From Saprospirales bacterium (lineage in GTDB: Bacteria > Bacteroidota > Bacteroidia > Chitinophagales > Saprospiraceae), in the NCBI GenBank assembly GCA_007693915.1, contig RECS01000163.1, positions 1-64,000 on the forward strand: DNA of 64,000 nt, written 5' to 3'. This document shows, piece after piece, positions 48,588-58,029 of the stretch. Position 1 is the stretch's first letter, and the number at the start of each line of letters is the position of its first letter. The notes below the pieces were generated by a model. That model worked only from the letters and a program-made list of their open reading frames with translations, was not told the DNA's origin and did not search any database. The position numbers were made by a program, and so were the translations under genes.

Positions 48588-51500
48588 ATGATTTTGAGGC
48601 TGGTTTTCCTCTTCGTAATTTTTTGCTGTACTAGCTCGTATTCAATTGCAGGTAATAATCCCTGTAGTGCTACGACTCTAAGTACGGATATGCTTGTTTT
48701 TGAAACAGTCAGCATTGGGATAAGCTCTTCTCCGGTTGAGGATCCTTCTTGTGGCGATTATCATGGGGGAGATGAATGGTTCTCTTTTATTGTCCCGGCA
48801 GGGGGTGATGTTGCCATTCAATTGCTTGAAGGTAGTATAACCAATGCTGCATTCGCATTATATTCCGGCAATTGTAATGATCTTGAGGAAATCCAATGCG
48901 TCGATGATTATTTATGTGGATCAGAGCCCATGCCGGCATGGTATTTTGAAAATTTGACGCCCGGAGCTACTTATTACTTGAGAATTTGGAATGAGGATGG
49001 TCCTGTACCCGGGAATGTGCAGATTAGGATATCTCATCCATCGGGTAATCCATATGAAACTATCGGATCAGCTACCAATATTTCTTTCGAGGGCTATAGT
49101 AATTGCATTCAACTTACTGCAGCAGTTCCCGGACAAGCAGGTTGTGCCTGGTATCCGGTGCAAGTAGATTTTTCCCAACCCTTTGAGCACCATTTTAACA
49201 TGTATTTTGGAACTATTCAGGGACAGGCTGGAGCAGACGGAATGGCAATAATCTATCAGATCAATGGAATATCGGTTTGCGGACAACCCGGAGCTGGTAT
49301 TGGCTATCAGGGCATAGGAAGCTCCTGGGGTATTGAATTTGATACTTATCAAAATGGTCCACCCTATATAGATCCGGTTGAAGATCATACAGCCATCAGC
49401 ATCAACGGTGATCTTAGCTTTCATCCATCAGGTCCGGTGACCCTAGGCTATATCAGTGATGGTGAATTCCACGATGTTGTTGTCAGTTGGGAACCAACAA
49501 CACAGCTTTTTAGAGTTTGGTTTGATGGTGTACTGGTTCACGATTTGAATTACGATATTGTCAATCAGGTGTTTGGTGGACAAACAATGGCATGGTGGGG
49601 CGTTTCAGCCTCGACAGGAGGAGCTGTCAATCAACATGTTTTGTGTTTTGATGATGTGGAGATAGAAAACCTGGCAAATGTTTATACTCAAGTGGAATTG
49701 ACAGTTTGCGAGGAAGAGCCAGTATTTTTGGAAGGAGATTTTCAAACTGAAACTGGGGTTTATGTAGATTATTTTACGGCTTTTAATGGCTGTGACAGCA
49801 TTGTAACCACCAATTTAATGCATTTTCCCTCTTCAGATCCGATTACTCTGCAGGAAGTGATCTGTCCCGGAGAGGTTTATTTTTTTAATGGAATTCAGGT
49901 TACAGAAGAGGGACTCTATGAAGCTTTTCTTACTGATCAATACGGTTGCGATAGTTTGGTTCTGCTACAAGCTGTTGTTCCCCATTTTGAAGTATATCTT
50001 GAACAGAATGGTCCCTTGAACTGCAATCTGGAATCAGTCACTATCGAAGCTTTCATTGAAACAGATGCTGATGAGGTAATAATTGATTGGGTCAGTTTTG
50101 GAGGGAACATAACTTCCGGACAATCCACCCAGCAAATTCAAGTAAATCAGGCCGGGGTTTATATTGCTGAAATATTTTTAGAAAAAAATGGTACTCTCTG
50201 TGGTCCTTATTTCGCTGAAATACAAGTGGATGAGTTTTATATTCATCCCTTTGGTGAAATTCAGATAATCGGTGATTTAGGTTGCAATGATGAAACAGTA
50301 ATCCTAAATGCTGGGAACATCTTTAATGCAGATGAATACAATTGGACAACTGTTGAAGGAAATATAATTGACCAACCCAATCTCTGGAGTATTGAGGTGA
50401 ATTCTTCGGGTTTGTACGTGCTTGAGTTAATTAACTCATTTTCAGGTTGCATAACTATTTTGGAAGTAGAAGTTGATCCACCACCGGGAGCACCCGAGGC
50501 TGGAATTGTTGTTGTAGATACTGCAGCATGCGGAAATCCGATTTCAATTTTGAGCGCAGTAGGCTCGTCAATGGGTGAACATATTGTCTATCATTGGTCG
50601 GTTGAGCAGGGTGAGATTATTGGAGATTCATCTGGATTTAATATTGAGTTGTTTAATGGGGAGCATGCATTTCTTACTGTAACAGATACCTCAAATAATT
50701 GTCGGTCAATTTTAACTCTCAGCCTTCCATTTATAGAAAATTTTCCAGATTTCAACCTCAATATATCCGGTGAATTCAATTGCCTGACAGATGAAGTAGA
50801 AATCACTGTTAATTCTAATGGTCTAATAGCAGGTGATCTATTTTTTACCTGGACTTTTGAAAATGAAGGGATCAAAACAGATACTGGAGCAACAATTTTA
50901 CTTGTAGAAGAACCCGGATGGTATCTTCTTGAAGTTTCTGAGATTACCGGCAGATGTCTTTTTATAGATTCTATTCAGGTTTTTGATAATTTTGAAAGAT
51001 CTGAAGTTGAAATTAATCATCCGGGTGATATAGATTGTCTGACAGATTCACTTCTTTTGACTGCAACTCTTTCACTGCCGGACTCAATTCTCAATTTTCA
51101 ATGGTCAGGTCCGGATGGAAACCCAATTCAAGAACAAGCGAATGAGCTTTTTATTTCTGAACCCGGACTGTATATACTGGAAGTTATTCACAAAAATAGT
51201 GGATGCTTAAGTAAGGATTCCATTCAAATAACTGACAATAGGGAATTACCTGAATGGGAAATGGCGAATTCTATTACTTTGAATTGCAATGAACAAAGTA
51301 TTGAAATTGTCCCAGAAATTCTTTTTCCAATAAACGAGGATGATCTTTCCTATGGATGGTTCTTAGATGGAGATGATGATCCTTTTTCAGATCAGAAATC
51401 TCAAGTATTTGACACGCCCGGTAATTATTTTTTGATAGTAAAAAATGAGCGTAATAATTGCGAGTCAGTTCAGCACCTGAATATTGAGTTGGATACTATA

Positions 51501-53303
51501 CCCCCGATTTTTGAAGTCCATTCACCTCTATTGCTGAATTGCGAAAATCAAGAAGCAATAATTGAAATAACTGATTTGTCATCTTCAGAAGGAATCATTT
51601 ACAGTTGGTCTAATGCCGATGGAGAAGAGCTTCAATCAGGGGTCCGGAAACAATTGGAGATTTCTGAAGCCGGTTGGTATTTTATCTTGGCAGAAAATCC
51701 GGAAAATCATTGCACAAGTCAGGATTCAGTTTGGGTGGATGAGGATTTCAGTGTACCTTCAGGGATTTTGACGACAGAGCCGGAATTGATTAATTGTATC
51801 AATAGGGAGGTGGCTCTGATTTTTATGCCTGATCAGGAAAATGATTCCTTGAAGCTGAACTGGACCCTAGCAGATGGATCCAATATCACCCAAACTGCTT
51901 TCCCTTATGTAATAACCACAGATATGGGGGGCTGGATTCAAATAGAAGTGATAAATCCTGTTAGTAAGTGTACTTTTAATACAGCAATAGAAATCCAGGC
52001 TTTTTTAAATCAACCACTAATACAACTTGATCTGTCAGGAGAAACGATTAACTGTGAGATTGAGGAAATTCAAGCTTTTTTTAATATCAACGGAATTCAT
52101 GAAAACTTACAAGTTACTTTGAATAATTCAGAAGGAGAGGAGACAGTTTTTTTTACTGCTCAAGGTGAGTTCCAAATATTCCAATCGGGAGATTTTCAAT
52201 TATTGGTTATTGATACTCTCTCACTTTGTGAGGATTATATCCAATTTGAGGTTGGCGAGGATAGAACTTATCCGGAATTAAATTTTTTACCATTCGATCA
52301 TTTGAGTTGTAGTAATCCGGAAATGACTCTTGAGGTTGAGGGAGATTTTGACCAATCTGAAGACTATAGAATAGACTGGTTTAGAGACGGGCAACAGTTA
52401 AATGGAATATCCGACTTGTTATACATTACTGATTTGCCGGGGCTTTATACTGTTTCTGTTAAAAACATGAAGAATGGTTGCGAGGCAGTTACTAATATGG
52501 AATTGTTGTATTTGGGCACACCGATAACATCCGTTGAATTATCCAAAAGAGAGGTAGACTGCAATGGGAAGAATGGGGCAATTTTTGTTGAAAAGATTGA
52601 AGGAGGGACTCAACCGATAAATTGGTTTGTGAACAATGAGCAAGTAGAGGACGGTGCTATCATAGAACCATTATCCTATGGAGAATACGAGCTACTTTGG
52701 GTGGACAGCCTCGGATGCCAATGGACGGAAAAGTTACTTTTGCCAGAGCCTTTGCAACTCAAAGCCCAAATACCGCCTTTGTATCAAATTGAGGAAGGAA
52801 GTGCTGTTGAGCTGAGACCTGAAATCAATAAAGATGAAAGTAATTTGGTTTCAATAGTCTGGGAACCCGAGTTATTTTTGGATTGCAGTTGGTGTTTATA
52901 TCCGGTCTCCAAACCTGACTATAGTATTGATTATCAGTTATGGTTGTTTGATAATATTGGATGCGAGCAATTGATCACTACACGAGTTGAAGTCAAAATC
53001 TCCAGGGATGTTTACATTCCAAATGCATTTTCTCCGGGGAATCGGGATGGAGTTAATGATTACTTTTTCCCCTTGAGTCGTGAAGGCAGGATTGCAGAGA
53101 TCACATTATTTCAGGTTTTTGATCGCTGGGGAGAAAAGGTTTTTTCTGTTGCAAATATTCCATCTGATAAGGAGGAAAATGGATGGGACGGTACTTTTTC
53201 CGGTGAGTTGCTAAACCCGGGGATTTTTATTTATCTCCTAAAAATAGAATGGGCTGATGGAGAGACCACTATTCACAGTGGTGAAGTCAATTTGATACAT
53301 TAA
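48588..53303 (+). CDS. Giant secreted protein: L-type (legume-like) lectin domain, ~10 Cys-paired Ig/PKD-like repeats, CHU_C gliding-motility C-terminal domain
   Basis: Lectin segment GADGMAIIYQINGIS...GIEFDTYQNGP...HDVVVSWEPTTQLFRVWFDGVLV; C-term NAFSPGNRDGVNDYFFPLS...FQVFDRWGEKVF. Start set at MILRLVF. Confidence 0.85.
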   Translation: MILRLVFLFVIFCCTSSYSIAGNNPCSATTLSTDMLVFETVSIGISSSPVEDPSCGDYHGGDEWFSFIVPAGGDVAIQLLEGSITNAAFALYSGNCNDLEEIQCVDDYLCGSEPMPAWYFENLTPGATYYLRIWNEDGPVPGNVQIRISHPSGNPYETIGSATNISFEGYSNCIQLTAAVPGQAGCAWYPVQVDFSQPFEHHFNMYFGTIQGQAGADGMAIIYQINGISVCGQPGAGIGYQGIGSSWGIEFDTYQNGPPYIDPVEDHTAISINGDLSFHPSGPVTLGYISDGEFHDVVVSWEPTTQLFRVWFDGVLVHDLNYDIVNQVFGGQTMAWWGVSASTGGAVNQHVLCFDDVEIENLANVYTQVELTVCEEEPVFLEGDFQTETGVYVDYFTAFNGCDSIVTTNLMHFPSSDPITLQEVICPGEVYFFNGIQVTEEGLYEAFLTDQYGCDSLVLLQAVVPHFEVYLEQNGPLNCNLESVTIEAFIETDADEVIIDWVSFGGNITSGQSTQQIQVNQAGVYIAEIFLEKNGTLCGPYFAEIQVDEFYIHPFGEIQIIGDLGCNDETVILNAGNIFNADEYNWTTVEGNIIDQPNLWSIEVNSSGLYVLELINSFSGCITILEVEVDPPPGAPEAGIVVVDTAACGNPISILSAVGSSMGEHIVYHWSVEQGEIIGDSSGFNIELFNGEHAFLTVTDTSNNCRSILTLSLPFIENFPDFNLNISGEFNCLTDEVEITVNSNGLIAGDLFFTWTFENEGIKTDTGATILLVEEPGWYLLEVSEITGRCLFIDSIQVFDNFERSEVEINHPGDIDCLTDSLLLTATLSLPDSILNFQWSGPDGNPIQEQANELFISEPGLYILEVIHKNSGCLSKDSIQITDNRELPEWEMANSITLNCNEQSIEIVPEILFPINEDDLSYGWFLDGDDDPFSDQKSQVFDTPGNYFLIVKNERNNCESVQHLNIELDTIPPIFEVHSPLLLNCENQEAIIEITDLSSSEGIIYSWSNADGEELQSGVRKQLEISEAGWYFILAENPENHCTSQDSVWVDEDFSVPSGILTTEPELINCINREVALIFMPDQENDSLKLNWTLADGSNITQTAFPYVITTDMGGWIQIEVINPVSKCTFNTAIEIQAFLNQPLIQLDLSGETINCEIEEIQAFFNINGIHENLQVTLNNSEGEETVFFTAQGEFQIFQSGDFQLLVIDTLSLCEDYIQFEVGEDRTYPELNFLPFDHLSCSNPEMTLEVEGDFDQSEDYRIDWFRDGQQLNGISDLLYITDLPGLYTVSVKNMKNGCEAVTNMELLYLGTPITSVELSKREVDCNGKNGAIFVEKIEGGTQPINWFVNNEQVEDGAIIEPLSYGEYELLWVDSLGCQWTEKLLLPEPLQLKAQIPPLYQIEEGSAVELRPEINKDESNLVSIVWEPELFLDCSWCLYPVSKPDYSIDYQLWLFDNIGCEQLITTRVEVKISRDVYIPNAFSPGNRDGVNDYFFPLSREGRIAEITLFQVFDRWGEKVFSVANIPSDKEENGWDGTFSGELLNPGIFIYLLKIEWADGETTIHSGEVNLIH

Positions 53304-53349
53304 GATATTTCTTTTGAAATTTCGAGTTGGATTTTCATTTTCCTTTGAT

Positions 53350-53357
53350 TATCTTTG
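53350..53357 (+). promoter_or_regulatory. Putative -7 box (TATCTTTG) upstream of the 53390 gene
   Basis: TAnnTTTG match ~33 nt before ATG. Confidence 0.4.
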
Positions 53358-53389
53358 CAGGAAACATTTATTAATTAAAAATCTTAACA

Positions 53390-54550
53390 ATGAAATTCAA
53401 CAAACTACTTTTACTCTTATTTCTTCCTCTATTTTTCGCTGCTTGTGACAAGGATGACGATAACGGAGGAGATGATCCCAATCTCGAGCCCATTGTATTG
53501 AGTGGCACGGAGAATGCACCACTTACTCTTGAGAACCTTTTTAATAATCCGGACCGTGTAGATTATATTATTCGAGGAACTTGGAATATTGAGTCTCCTG
53601 TTATTGTAGAACCAGGGGTACGTTTCATGATGGAATCCTCTTCTAGGATAAGGGTGAGAGCATCAGGGTCATTTAATGCTGTTGGTACGGAGGAGAATCC
53701 TATATACTTTGAAGGTGAGCAATCTGCTCAAGGATTCTGGGAATACATTGCTTTCGAAAGCAATAATCCCAACAATAGACTTGAACATACTATCATAAGA
53801 CATGGCGGGGGAAGCAATCTCAATAGTTATCCTGCGGCAGTGGTGGTAAGAAATAATGCTCAGGTAGGTATTGTAAATACGCAGATTTCGAATTCTCAAA
53901 GAAATGGTTTTTTGATCGGGGACGACAATTCAGTTTTATCTGAGTTCAGAGATAATATTTTTTCTGATTGTGCACTATACCCGATATCTTTGAGAGCTAC
54001 ACAAGCTCGATTTATGGATGCATCCACCGAATTTACTTCCGGAAATGGTTTTAATCAAATTCGTGTCTCAGGAAATACTATTAACTCACCAATGGTTATT
54101 CAGCCAGTAGCTGGTCCATATGTCTTTACAGAAAACACTAGAATTGACGCTCCTGTTGAAATTCTTCCCGGAACATATATTGAGATGGGTCCAGGGGCAA
54201 GAATTGATATGCGTTCCACTGGAAGTTTATCTGCTGTGGGTACGCCAACAGAAAGAATAACCTTCACAGGCGAACAAACTGCTAAAGGGTATTGGGATTA
54301 TATTTATTTCAATGGATCAAACTCTCCTAATAATCAATTTAAATATGTGGATGTTTCCTACGCGGGAGGGTCTAACCTAAATTGCTGTGGAGGTGCAATT
54401 TCATTAGCTAGTGGAGCCTTTTTCAGCATGGAAAATTCCTCTGTAACCAACAGTCAAAGATGGGGTATAAGAATACGTGGTAATTCTACCTTTGAGGATT
54501 TGAGTGGTAATGTGTTTTCTGGGAATGAAGTTGGTGATATTGATGATTAA
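53390..54550 (+). CDS. Lipoprotein with right-handed beta-helix-like duplicated halves
   Basis: Lipobox FFAACDKDDD; two copies of ...SGSFNAVGTEENPIYFEGEQSAQGFWEYIAFESNNPNNRLEHTIIRHGGGSNLN / SGSLSAVGTPTERITFTGEQTAKGYWDYIYFNGSNSPNNQFKYVDVSYAGGSNLN. Confidence 0.8.
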   Translation: MKFNKLLLLLFLPLFFAACDKDDDNGGDDPNLEPIVLSGTENAPLTLENLFNNPDRVDYIIRGTWNIESPVIVEPGVRFMMESSSRIRVRASGSFNAVGTEENPIYFEGEQSAQGFWEYIAFESNNPNNRLEHTIIRHGGGSNLNSYPAAVVVRNNAQVGIVNTQISNSQRNGFLIGDDNSVLSEFRDNIFSDCALYPISLRATQARFMDASTEFTSGNGFNQIRVSGNTINSPMVIQPVAGPYVFTENTRIDAPVEILPGTYIEMGPGARIDMRSTGSLSAVGTPTERITFTGEQTAKGYWDYIYFNGSNSPNNQFKYVDVSYAGGSNLNCCGGAISLASGAFFSMENSSVTNSQRWGIRIRGNSTFEDLSGNVFSGNEVGDIDD

Positions 54551-54572
54551 TACTTAAAATTTACAGCATTAT

Positions 54573-54602
54573 AAAAAAGGGACCAATGCGTCCCTTTTTT
54601 TG
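54573..54602 (+). terminator. Rho-independent terminator
   Basis: AAAAAAGGGACcaatgcGTCCCTTTTTT. Confidence 0.8.
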
Positions 54603-54667
54603 TTTTTAGAGTTTAGAAAAATATCCCTATCTTGCTCTAATAATTATAATGATTAAAATCCAACTTT

Positions 54668-56338
54668 ATGGAATGGTTAAGTACTTTAGCACAGGAACCT
54701 TTTTTTGAATTTGCCATAATTCTTGCTTTGGCAGCAATCCTCGGTGGTATTGGGCAATTGCTAAAACAACCCCTGATTGTAATGTTTATAGCTTTGGGGA
54801 TTATAGTCGGACCAGGAGTCTTGGATGTGGTTCAATCAGAGGAGAATATTCACCTCTTAGCTGAGATTGGAATAGCCATTCTGCTTTTTATTGTTGGTCT
54901 TAAGCTGGATTTGCGATTGATAAAATCGACGGGAAAGATTGCCCTTTTCACAGGTCTGGGTCAAGTGCTTTTTACCTCTGTAGTAGGTTATGCTATTGGA
55001 ATATTGCTGGGATTTAGCCCCCTTCATAGTTTTTACATAGCAGTTGCCCTTACCTTTTCAAGTACCATTATTATCGTAAAGTTACTTTCCGATAAGAAAG
55101 AGATAGATTCCCTTCATGGACAAATTGCCATAGGCTTTTTAATCGTCCAGGATATTGTAGTTATTCTGGTGATGATTGTGCTTTCAGCCATGGGCACCGG
55201 GGCTGAAACCTCAGTAACAGAAGATGTAATCAGGACAATTCTATACAGTATTTTACTGGTTGTTTTGACCATTGTCAGCATGCGATTTATCCTTCCAAAA
55301 GTTAGTTTTTTCCTTGCTAGATCAACTGAGCTTCTATCTCTATTTGCTATTGCATGGGCCATCGCCCTTGCAGCATTAAGTGACTATATAGGATTTAGTG
55401 CGGAAGTAGGCGCATTTCTTGCCGGCGTCAGTTTGGCATCATCACCTTTTAGAGATTCAATTGGAACGAGGTTGGTCAGCTTAAGAGATTTTCTATTGCT
55501 ATTTTTCTTTGTGCATCTCGGATCCAATTTGGATTTAAGTATTATAGGTCAACAAATACCAGCTGCACTTCTTTTCTCTGTATTTGTATTGGTTGGGAAT
55601 CCCATCATTGTATTGGTGATTATGGGAAGAATGGGGTACAGAAAAAGAACTGCCTTTCTTGCTGGTTTGACGGTTGCTCAAATCAGTGAGTTTTCTCTGA
55701 TTTTTGCCGGTCTCGGCCTTCAAATCGGTCATATCAATGAAGAGATAGTTGGACTCATTACTCTGGTGGGTTTGATTACCATAGCCCTCTCGACCTACTT
55801 GATTTTGTATTCGCATCAGATTTATAATTACATTCATCCGCTGTTGAGTATTTTTGAAAAAAAGGATCCATTTCAGGATGCGAAGGCAAAATTGAAAGAA
55901 AAGCGAAATTACGATGTTGTCATTATTGGGCTTGGTAGATTCGGGAGTAAAGTTGCAAGTTCCCTTGACCATCACCCGGAAATTTCTTACATGGGGGTAG
56001 ATTTTGATCCTGAGACTATCAAAAAATATCAGAAAAAAGGAAAAACAATTCTTTATGGTGATATTGATGACCCGGATATTCTTGAAATTATTCCGTATGA
56101 AAATGCCAAGCTCATTCTAAGCACTATTCCTAATATTGATGAATCCATGCGCTTTGTCAGATCTTTAAAAAGAGAAGGATACAATGGGCGAGTTTATCTT
56201 ACTGCTATGCAAGAAAAGGAAGTTGCACTACTACAAAAATGTGGAGCGGATGAGGTTTTGTATCCTCATAAAATGGCTGCAGAAAACTTTTACAATTACT
56301 ACATCAAAAAAATGGATGATTTGGATACCTCCTACTGA
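54668..56338 (+). CDS. Cation:proton antiporter (CPA2/KefB-like) with TrkA-N domain
   Basis: LAEIGIALLLFIVGLKLDLR-like, LTFSSTIIIVKLLSDK, TrkA-N VVIIGLGRFGSKVASSLD. Confidence 0.93.
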   Translation: MEWLSTLAQEPFFEFAIILALAAILGGIGQLLKQPLIVMFIALGIIVGPGVLDVVQSEENIHLLAEIGIAILLFIVGLKLDLRLIKSTGKIALFTGLGQVLFTSVVGYAIGILLGFSPLHSFYIAVALTFSSTIIIVKLLSDKKEIDSLHGQIAIGFLIVQDIVVILVMIVLSAMGTGAETSVTEDVIRTILYSILLVVLTIVSMRFILPKVSFFLARSTELLSLFAIAWAIALAALSDYIGFSAEVGAFLAGVSLASSPFRDSIGTRLVSLRDFLLLFFFVHLGSNLDLSIIGQQIPAALLFSVFVLVGNPIIVLVIMGRMGYRKRTAFLAGLTVAQISEFSLIFAGLGLQIGHINEEIVGLITLVGLITIALSTYLILYSHQIYNYIHPLLSIFEKKDPFQDAKAKLKEKRNYDVVIIGLGRFGSKVASSLDHHPEISYMGVDFDPETIKKYQKKGKTILYGDIDDPDILEIIPYENAKLILSTIPNIDESMRFVRSLKREGYNGRVYLTAMQEKEVALLQKCGADEVLYPHKMAAENFYNYYIKKMDDLDTSY

Positions 56339-56365
56339 TGTCTTTTTTAACTAAGTTTTATTTCT

Positions 56366-56881
56366 ATGAAAACCATTTATATTTTTTCTTTTTGCCTCCT
56401 TTACCTATTTTCATGCATAAACCTATCTGCACAATATTTGAACGAGGTGATAACAAAATGGGAAAATGCCACTTCATACACTTTGGATATAGCCGATTTG
56501 ATGCCTGCTGAGCATTATGAGTATCGACCAACCCCTGAAATAATGAGTTTCGCAGAACAATTGCTACACATGACTGCCAATATGAATTGGTTGGGCAATA
56601 GCTACCTCAATGCCAATTCTCATTCTGTGAGTGAACTAGATTCTGTTAGCGGGAAAGAAGATATTCTGACTGTTCTGAATGAGGGCTTTGAAAATGCAGT
56701 GATGGCCTTTAAAAATATTTCCATAGAGGAGCTTGATGATGAAGTCGAGTTCTTTGCCGGTCCTATGACAAAAAGACAAATAATCCATTTGATGAACGAT
56801 CATTTAACTCATCATAGAGGGCAGCTGATAATTTATTTGAGAATGAAAGGAATTAAGCCACCGCGGTATGTTGGTTGGTAA
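56366..56881 (+). CDS. DinB-family protein with signal peptide
   Basis: MSFAEQLLHMTANMNWLG, LMNDHLTHHRGQLIIYLRMKGIKPP (DinB His pattern); N-terminal hydrophobic leader with SCINLSAQ. Confidence 0.85.
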   Translation: MKTIYIFSFCLLYLFSCINLSAQYLNEVITKWENATSYTLDIADLMPAEHYEYRPTPEIMSFAEQLLHMTANMNWLGNSYLNANSHSVSELDSVSGKEDILTVLNEGFENAVMAFKNISIEELDDEVEFFAGPMTKRQIIHLMNDHLTHHRGQLIIYLRMKGIKPPRYVGW

Positions 56882-56892
56882 GTTCAATATGT

Positions 56893-57825
56893 CTAGGCAT
56901 GCATTTGTCTATACTCCCGGAAGCCCTTATTCTGCTTTTTTTTTAATGCATCTAAAAACTCCATTAAGTCTATCATACTAGAAAGAACTTTAGTGTTATC
57001 CGGTATATCGTAATTTTGAATAGCAGCCTGATATCCTGAAAGTAAGATTTGTGACTGAGGAAACAATTTATTCTTTTCAGCTAGATAAGTGTGAAGATCA
57101 ATTTTAGTAGCAGCTTCATTCAGCATAGTAAAAATATAGGTAGGTTTATGGATCTTCCAAGCATCCTGTACATCAAAAAGCGTAATATTATTTCCAAGGT
57201 TTATTACGCGGAAGCCCCGCGATAGTATCATATAATGGATAAAAAGAAAACTTAGCTCTTGTGATTCTCCTTCCGGCATATAAATGAGAAACTTTTCTGA
57301 GTTTTTGTAAGTGCTCGGGTTGATTTTGTCAATAGCAGAAATCAGTTTTTGCCTGATCAAAAGTGTAATAAAATTTTCCATAGCCGGTTTGATGGTACCC
57401 GCAAGCCAAAGAACCCCAATTTTATCCAATAACGGAAATAGCAATTGAATGGTAGTATTCTCCATGCCTTTCTCACGAATACTTTTATCAACAAGACTAT
57501 TAAACTTTACCTCATCCAGATCAATCATAGCAAGTGTAAGGGCATCGATAATATTGTCCCTCCTACCTTCCTTTGATGCAGTAAGTTGGCTGACTATAAT
57601 TTCCATTTCATCGCGATCCATTTCTGCTATTCGGGAAATTTTATACCCATTTTTATTGAGCAGGACGACATTCATAAGTAGTCTCAAATCTTCGTCACTG
57701 TAGTAGCGTATATTAGTTGGAGTCCGCTGAGGTTCAATTAGATTGTACCTTTTTTCCCATATCCTGATAGTATGAGTTTTTATACCGGTAAGTCGTTCTA
57801 GATCGCTAATTGAATATACTGCCAT
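56893..57825 (-). CDS. MerR-family transcriptional regulator with B12-binding-like C-terminal domain
   Basis: YSISDLERLTGIKTHTIRIWEKRYNLIEPQRTPTNIRYYSDEDLRLL; C-term Rossmann-like region ...GFRVINLGNNI. Confidence 0.9.
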   Translation of the reverse strand: MAVYSISDLERLTGIKTHTIRIWEKRYNLIEPQRTPTNIRYYSDEDLRLLMNVVLLNKNGYKISRIAEMDRDEMEIIVSQLTASKEGRRDNIIDALTLAMIDLDEVKFNSLVDKSIREKGMENTTIQLLFPLLDKIGVLWLAGTIKPAMENFITLLIRQKLISAIDKINPSTYKNSEKFLIYMPEGESQELSFLFIHYMILSRGFRVINLGNNITLFDVQDAWKIHKPTYIFTMLNEAATKIDLHTYLAEKNKLFPQSQILLSGYQAAIQNYDIPDNTKVLSSMIDLMEFLDALKKKQNKGFREYRQMHA

Positions 57826-58029
57826 TAAATTTTAATACCTGTCCATTTAGTTAAAGGTCATAAACAAATAATTGTTCATTATGTTTTAAAGCAAAGTTTC
57901 AGAAGTGTTGACAATGCTTCGAATTAATTAGTAGCTTATTTTTGCTACTTGCTTTTTGGATTAAAATAAAAAAACTATCATTGATAAGGGTTCTGACTAT
58001 CAACTTTCAGGCTTTTAAAAAAATATAAG

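Noticed and set aside
55535-55975. 146 aa antisense ORF in the antiporter gene
   Set aside because: Overlaps a confident CDS throughout; no recognisable domain.
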